A stretch of DNA of 8,026 bases, taken from NCBI GenBank assembly GCA_030643285.1, contig DAOWMC010000041.1, forward strand, positions 1 to 8,026. The letters run 5' to 3'. Positions 6,406 to 8,026 of this stretch are shown here, in pieces (the first letter of the stretch is position 1; each line of letters opens with the position of its first letter). The translations under genes and the position numbers were made by a program. The DNA is from Methanobacteriota archaeon. GTDB taxonomy: Archaea > Halobacteriota > Syntropharchaeia > DAOWMC01. Under the pieces are notes generated by a model, which was not told the DNA's origin, made no database searches, and saw nothing but the letters and a program-made list of their open reading frames with translations.

Positions 6406-6913
6406 AATTATATTTACAAAACAGGAGATAGATCGTGCGGTAAAGAGACTGGCCAGGGAATTAAAGGCAGACTATGAAGATAAAAACCCACTGTTGGTCT
6501 GTGTATTAAAAGGGGCATTTGTCTTTATGGCGGACCTTGTACGCTCCTTAGACATACCCATCGAGGTGGAATTTGTTACACTTTCAAGTTATGATAATGG
6601 GGCAAAAGAGACTTCTGGCAAGGTAACAATGATAAAAGGGTTAAACACATCCGTAGGTGGCAGGGATGTCCTGGTGGTTGAGGATGTCGTGGATTCGGGC
6701 TTAACCTTAAATTACCTTTTGAGCCTGTTGAGACGTGAAAATCCAAACTCGCTCAGAGCATGCGTGATGTTTGATAAACCGGCTAAACGTAAGGTTTCCG
6801 TGAAAATCGACTATACAGGCCTCACCTGTCCGGATTACTTTGTGGTGGGCTATGGGCTGGATTATTGTGAAAAGTACAGGAATCTACCGGATCTTTACCG
6901 CCTGATGGATTAA
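6398..6913 (+). CDS. hpt: Hypoxanthine (guanine) phosphoribosyltransferase, bacterial type
   Basis: A 171-residue type I phosphoribosyltransferase that converts hypoxanthine or guanine plus PRPP to IMP or GMP. Seen: PLLVCVLKGAFVFMADLVR (31-49), including the LKGA loop; the flexible catalytic loop SSYDNGAKETSGKV (63-76); the PRPP-binding motif VLVVEDVVDSGLTL (91-104) with adjacent acidic E95-D96; DKPAKRK (126-132) with the purine-contacting Lys; and the C-terminal FVVGYGLDYCEKYRNLP (148-164). The length and motif order are those of the bacterial Hpt enzyme rather than the APRT-like archaeal HPRT, suggesting ancient transfer from bacteria. The frame is open further upstream, but ATG at 6398 gives the family N-terminus. 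It overlaps the AEC gene by 8 bases and has only a weak ribosome site (GAGTTGG, 6385-6391), so translation is probably coupled to it. Confidence 0.93.
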   Translation: MFEIIFTKQEIDRAVKRLARELKADYEDKNPLLVCVLKGAFVFMADLVRSLDIPIEVEFVTLSSYDNGAKETSGKVTMIKGLNTSVGGRDVLVVEDVVDSGLTLNYLLSLLRRENPNSLRACVMFDKPAKRKVSVKIDYTGLTCPDYFVVGYGLDYCEKYRNLPDLYRLMD

Positions 6914-6918
6914 AATTT

Positions 6919-6957
6919 TACATGTTGAAGGGTTACGAATTGAAAGATTAACATGTA
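6919..6957. repeat. Inverted repeat TACATGTT / AACATGTA between hpt and the zinc-ribbon gene
   Basis: TACATGTT at 6919-6926 is perfectly mirrored by AACATGTA at 6950-6957, with a 23-base spacer. Each arm holds the palindrome ACATGT, so the two copies sit 31 bases apart, about three turns of B-DNA and on the same face of the helix. The pair lies upstream of the zinc-ribbon gene and next to a TATA-like string (TTAAAATTTTA, 6910-6920), fitting a dimer-binding operator. It could also be a chance hairpin. Confidence 0.35.
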
Positions 6958-6997
6958 TTCAACACATATTTATGGTATTTTATAACAGGTGTTTGTT

Positions 6998-7471
6998 ATG
7001 TCACTGAAAAAAGATTTGCTTGATAGAACTATAGATTGCCCCAAATGCTGGGTCAAGATGGATAGAAAGGAACTTGAAGTATTTGGTCCGGATATTGTAA
7101 TTGATATTTGCCCCAAGTGTGAGGGGATCTGGCTGGATAAGGGGGAATTAAACAAACTGCTTAAAAACCGAAAGCTTTCTGACTATCTAACAAAGCATAT
7201 CGGCACCCAGAGCAAAAGTAAACTTGTTTGCCCAAGATGTAGTAAATTAATGGATATTGAGACCGCAGAAGATATAGAGATTGATGTCTGCCTCGGTTGC
7301 AACGGTGTATGGCTGGATCACGGGGAGCTGGCAAAGTTAAACAAGATATCAAAAGATGGTTTTGAAGTAGATGAGTTTTCAAAGGCTGAAGAAAGGTGGG
7401 AAGAGATGGTCCAAAAAGAGCGTCAATCAATGCTTTTAGGGATGTTTCGACGATTATCAGGGAAGCGGTAA
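6998..7471 (+). CDS. Small protein with two TFIIB-type zinc-ribbon repeats
   Basis: A 157-residue soluble protein with two copies of the zf-TFIIB ribbon, a short beta domain that holds one zinc ion. Repeat 1: CPKC at 14-17 and CPKC at 38-41, followed by EGIWLDKGELNKL (42-54). Repeat 2: CPRC at 78-81 and CLGC at 98-101, followed by NGVWLDHGELAKL (102-114). All eight cysteines are intact, and the (E/N)G(I/V)WLDxGEL tail is the hallmark of the family. Residues 120-157 form a charged, probably helical tail (AEERWEEMVQKERQ at 130-143). I chose ATG at 6998 because AGGTG (6987-6991) lies six bases upstream; a GTG at 6989 overlaps that site. Despite the name, the family is not shown to act in transcription; nucleic acid or protein binding is a guess. 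It lies 84 bases after hpt and may have its own promoter (ATATTTATGG, 6965-6974). Confidence 0.8.
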   Translation: MSLKKDLLDRTIDCPKCWVKMDRKELEVFGPDIVIDICPKCEGIWLDKGELNKLLKNRKLSDYLTKHIGTQSKSKLVCPRCSKLMDIETAEDIEIDVCLGCNGVWLDHGELAKLNKISKDGFEVDEFSKAEERWEEMVQKERQSMLLGMFRRLSGKR

Positions 7472-7688
7472 ACCCACATCTTAAAATTTAAGGAAAGTCG
7501 TATGACTTTGATTACAAAGGCAAGTATCGGATATGGCGTATCTTGCTTGGAGCAACCTCTTTTCCCGATGCACCCAAAACCCCGTCCATCTTGATAGCAT
7601 AAAAAAAACAGAAACAGGTTCCCTTCAACATTGTGTGGGTAAACCCGTGGACAAGTTTAATCTTGTGATTATAGGAGTCTAAACAAGT
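7472..7688. other. 217-base intergenic stretch with small hairpins, no convincing gene
   Basis: It begins with the near-palindrome CTTAAAATTTAAG (7480-7492), then a perfect six-base hairpin AAAGTC-GTAT-GACTTT (7494-7509). An overlapping, mutually exclusive hairpin, CTTTG-ATTA-CAAAG (7506-7519), follows. GCAAG (7520-7524) can further pair with CTTGC around 7552-7556. The string GGGTAAACCC (7637-7646) is another small palindrome. The hairpins just after the zinc-ribbon stop could be a transcript end or a small RNA. Two open frames of 31 and 49 codons cross the stretch but carry no recognisable protein. Confidence 0.4.
7656..7677 (+). promoter_or_regulatory. Candidate promoter and ribosome site of the nreA-like gene
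   Basis: TTTAATCT at 7656-7663 lies 26-33 bases before the ATG at 7689, the same position and nearly the same string as the TTTATCTTGT element before proC. This would give a nearly leaderless message. In conflict with that, AGGAG at 7673-7677 is a possible SD 11 bases before the ATG and would be outside such a transcript. One of the two is probably not used. Confidence 0.35.
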
Positions 7689-8026
7689 ATGTTAAAGTCA
7701 ATCGAATCAAATGATTACCTTGAAATGCAATCACAACTTAATGTTAAGGTCCCAAGTTCATCAAAAGGCTACATGTGTGTCTTATGCAAGGGCTCTAAAA
7801 TGCTATGCGGCAAGGCAAGCTGCCCGATTCTTTTAAAGCTATACATAAACCTTAAAACAAAAGACCTTCTCGATGGGCTGCATCTTGATGGGTCCTGCCC
7901 ACCTGGTGTTTTTATCGGTAGATTTGGTTATCCAAATGTCTCGATCGGTCCACTTGTACCACCCGTACATGGTGACACTGGCCTTTTGGATACACCTGAG
8001 ATGTGGCTTGGAAAGAGCATAGAGGA
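7689..8026 (+). CDS. nreA: NreA-like archaeal DNA repair protein, N-terminal part (runs off the right edge)
   Basis: The first 112 residues match the N-terminal region of the archaeal Nre family, which is linked to DNA-damage repair and, in NreA, to PCNA through a C-terminal PIP motif. Four cysteines, C30, C33, C40 and C45, form a CxxC-x6-C-x4-C pattern (MCVLCKGSKMLCGKASCP, 29-46) likely to bind zinc or an iron-sulfur cluster. The family core follows: CPPGVFIGRFGYPNVSIGPL (70-89), HGDTGLLDTPEMW (94-106). The start at 7689 is bounded by an in-frame TAA at 7680-7682, and no earlier start fits. The C-terminus, where a PIP motif would lie, is outside the window, so NreA and NreB types cannot be separated. 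The gene is the best lineage marker here, since the family is essentially archaeal. Confidence 0.88.
   Translation, partial: MLKSIESNDYLEMQSQLNVKVPSSSKGYMCVLCKGSKMLCGKASCPILLKLYINLKTKDLLDGLHLDGSCPPGVFIGRFGYPNVSIGPLVPPVHGDTGLLDTPEMWLGKSIE

Noticed and set aside
7502..7597. 31-codon open frame (MTLITKASIGYG...) with AAGGA upstream
   Set aside because: It is short, of unremarkable composition, overlaps the hairpin region and matches no known family, so it is not called as a gene.
7472..7688. tRNA or other standard RNA gene in the largest gap in the right half
   Set aside because: There is no T-arm GTTCRANNC-like sequence, no cloverleaf spacing and no recognisable conserved RNA motif.
1..8026. 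CRISPR array, transposase, integrase, toxin-antitoxin or defence genes
   Set aside because: No regularly spaced repeats, and no open frame with motifs of those families, on either strand.

Overview
The window reads as part of an archaeal chromosome of moderate to low GC. Three things point there. The gene running off the right edge matches the N-terminal part of the archaeal DNA repair protein NreA. The left part holds a single-domain KaiC/RadA-type ATPase of the kind common in archaea. Several starts are preceded either by a BRE/TATA-like element about 26 bases upstream or by a good Shine-Dalgarno (SD) match to an archaeal 16S tail. Most genes look euryarchaeal in style, but I cannot place the genome to a class.

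Layout from left to right. (1) On the minus strand at the left edge is the N-terminus of a family 4 glycosyltransferase with a TTG start. (2) After a 227-base divergent intergenic region, a plus-strand pair encodes the KaiC-like ATPase and a small charged protein with a long, probably disordered linker and a conserved-looking C-terminal tail. (3) Next comes a long acyl-CoA synthetase (AMP-forming), under its own promoter or continuing from the pair. (4) Its stop codon overlaps the stop codon of a convergent minus-strand operon, proC (pyrroline-5-carboxylate reductase) followed by a purC-type SAICAR synthetase. (5) Divergent from proC, a plus-strand pair encodes an AEC-family membrane transporter overlapping a bacterial-type hypoxanthine phosphoribosyltransferase (hpt). 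A strong SD plus seven-codon mini-ORF sits just before the transporter. (6) A small protein with two TFIIB-type zinc-ribbon repeats follows, then a 217-base non-coding stretch with small inverted repeats, then the partial nreA-like gene.

Functionally the window is mostly housekeeping metabolism with a purine theme in the middle: SAICAR synthesis on one strand and purine-base salvage on the other. The transporter is translationally linked to the salvage enzyme, which makes a purine-related substrate a reasonable but untested guess. The KaiC-like ATPase and its partner are the least explained and most system-like part. I see no CRISPR array, transposase, insertion sequence, tRNA or rRNA.
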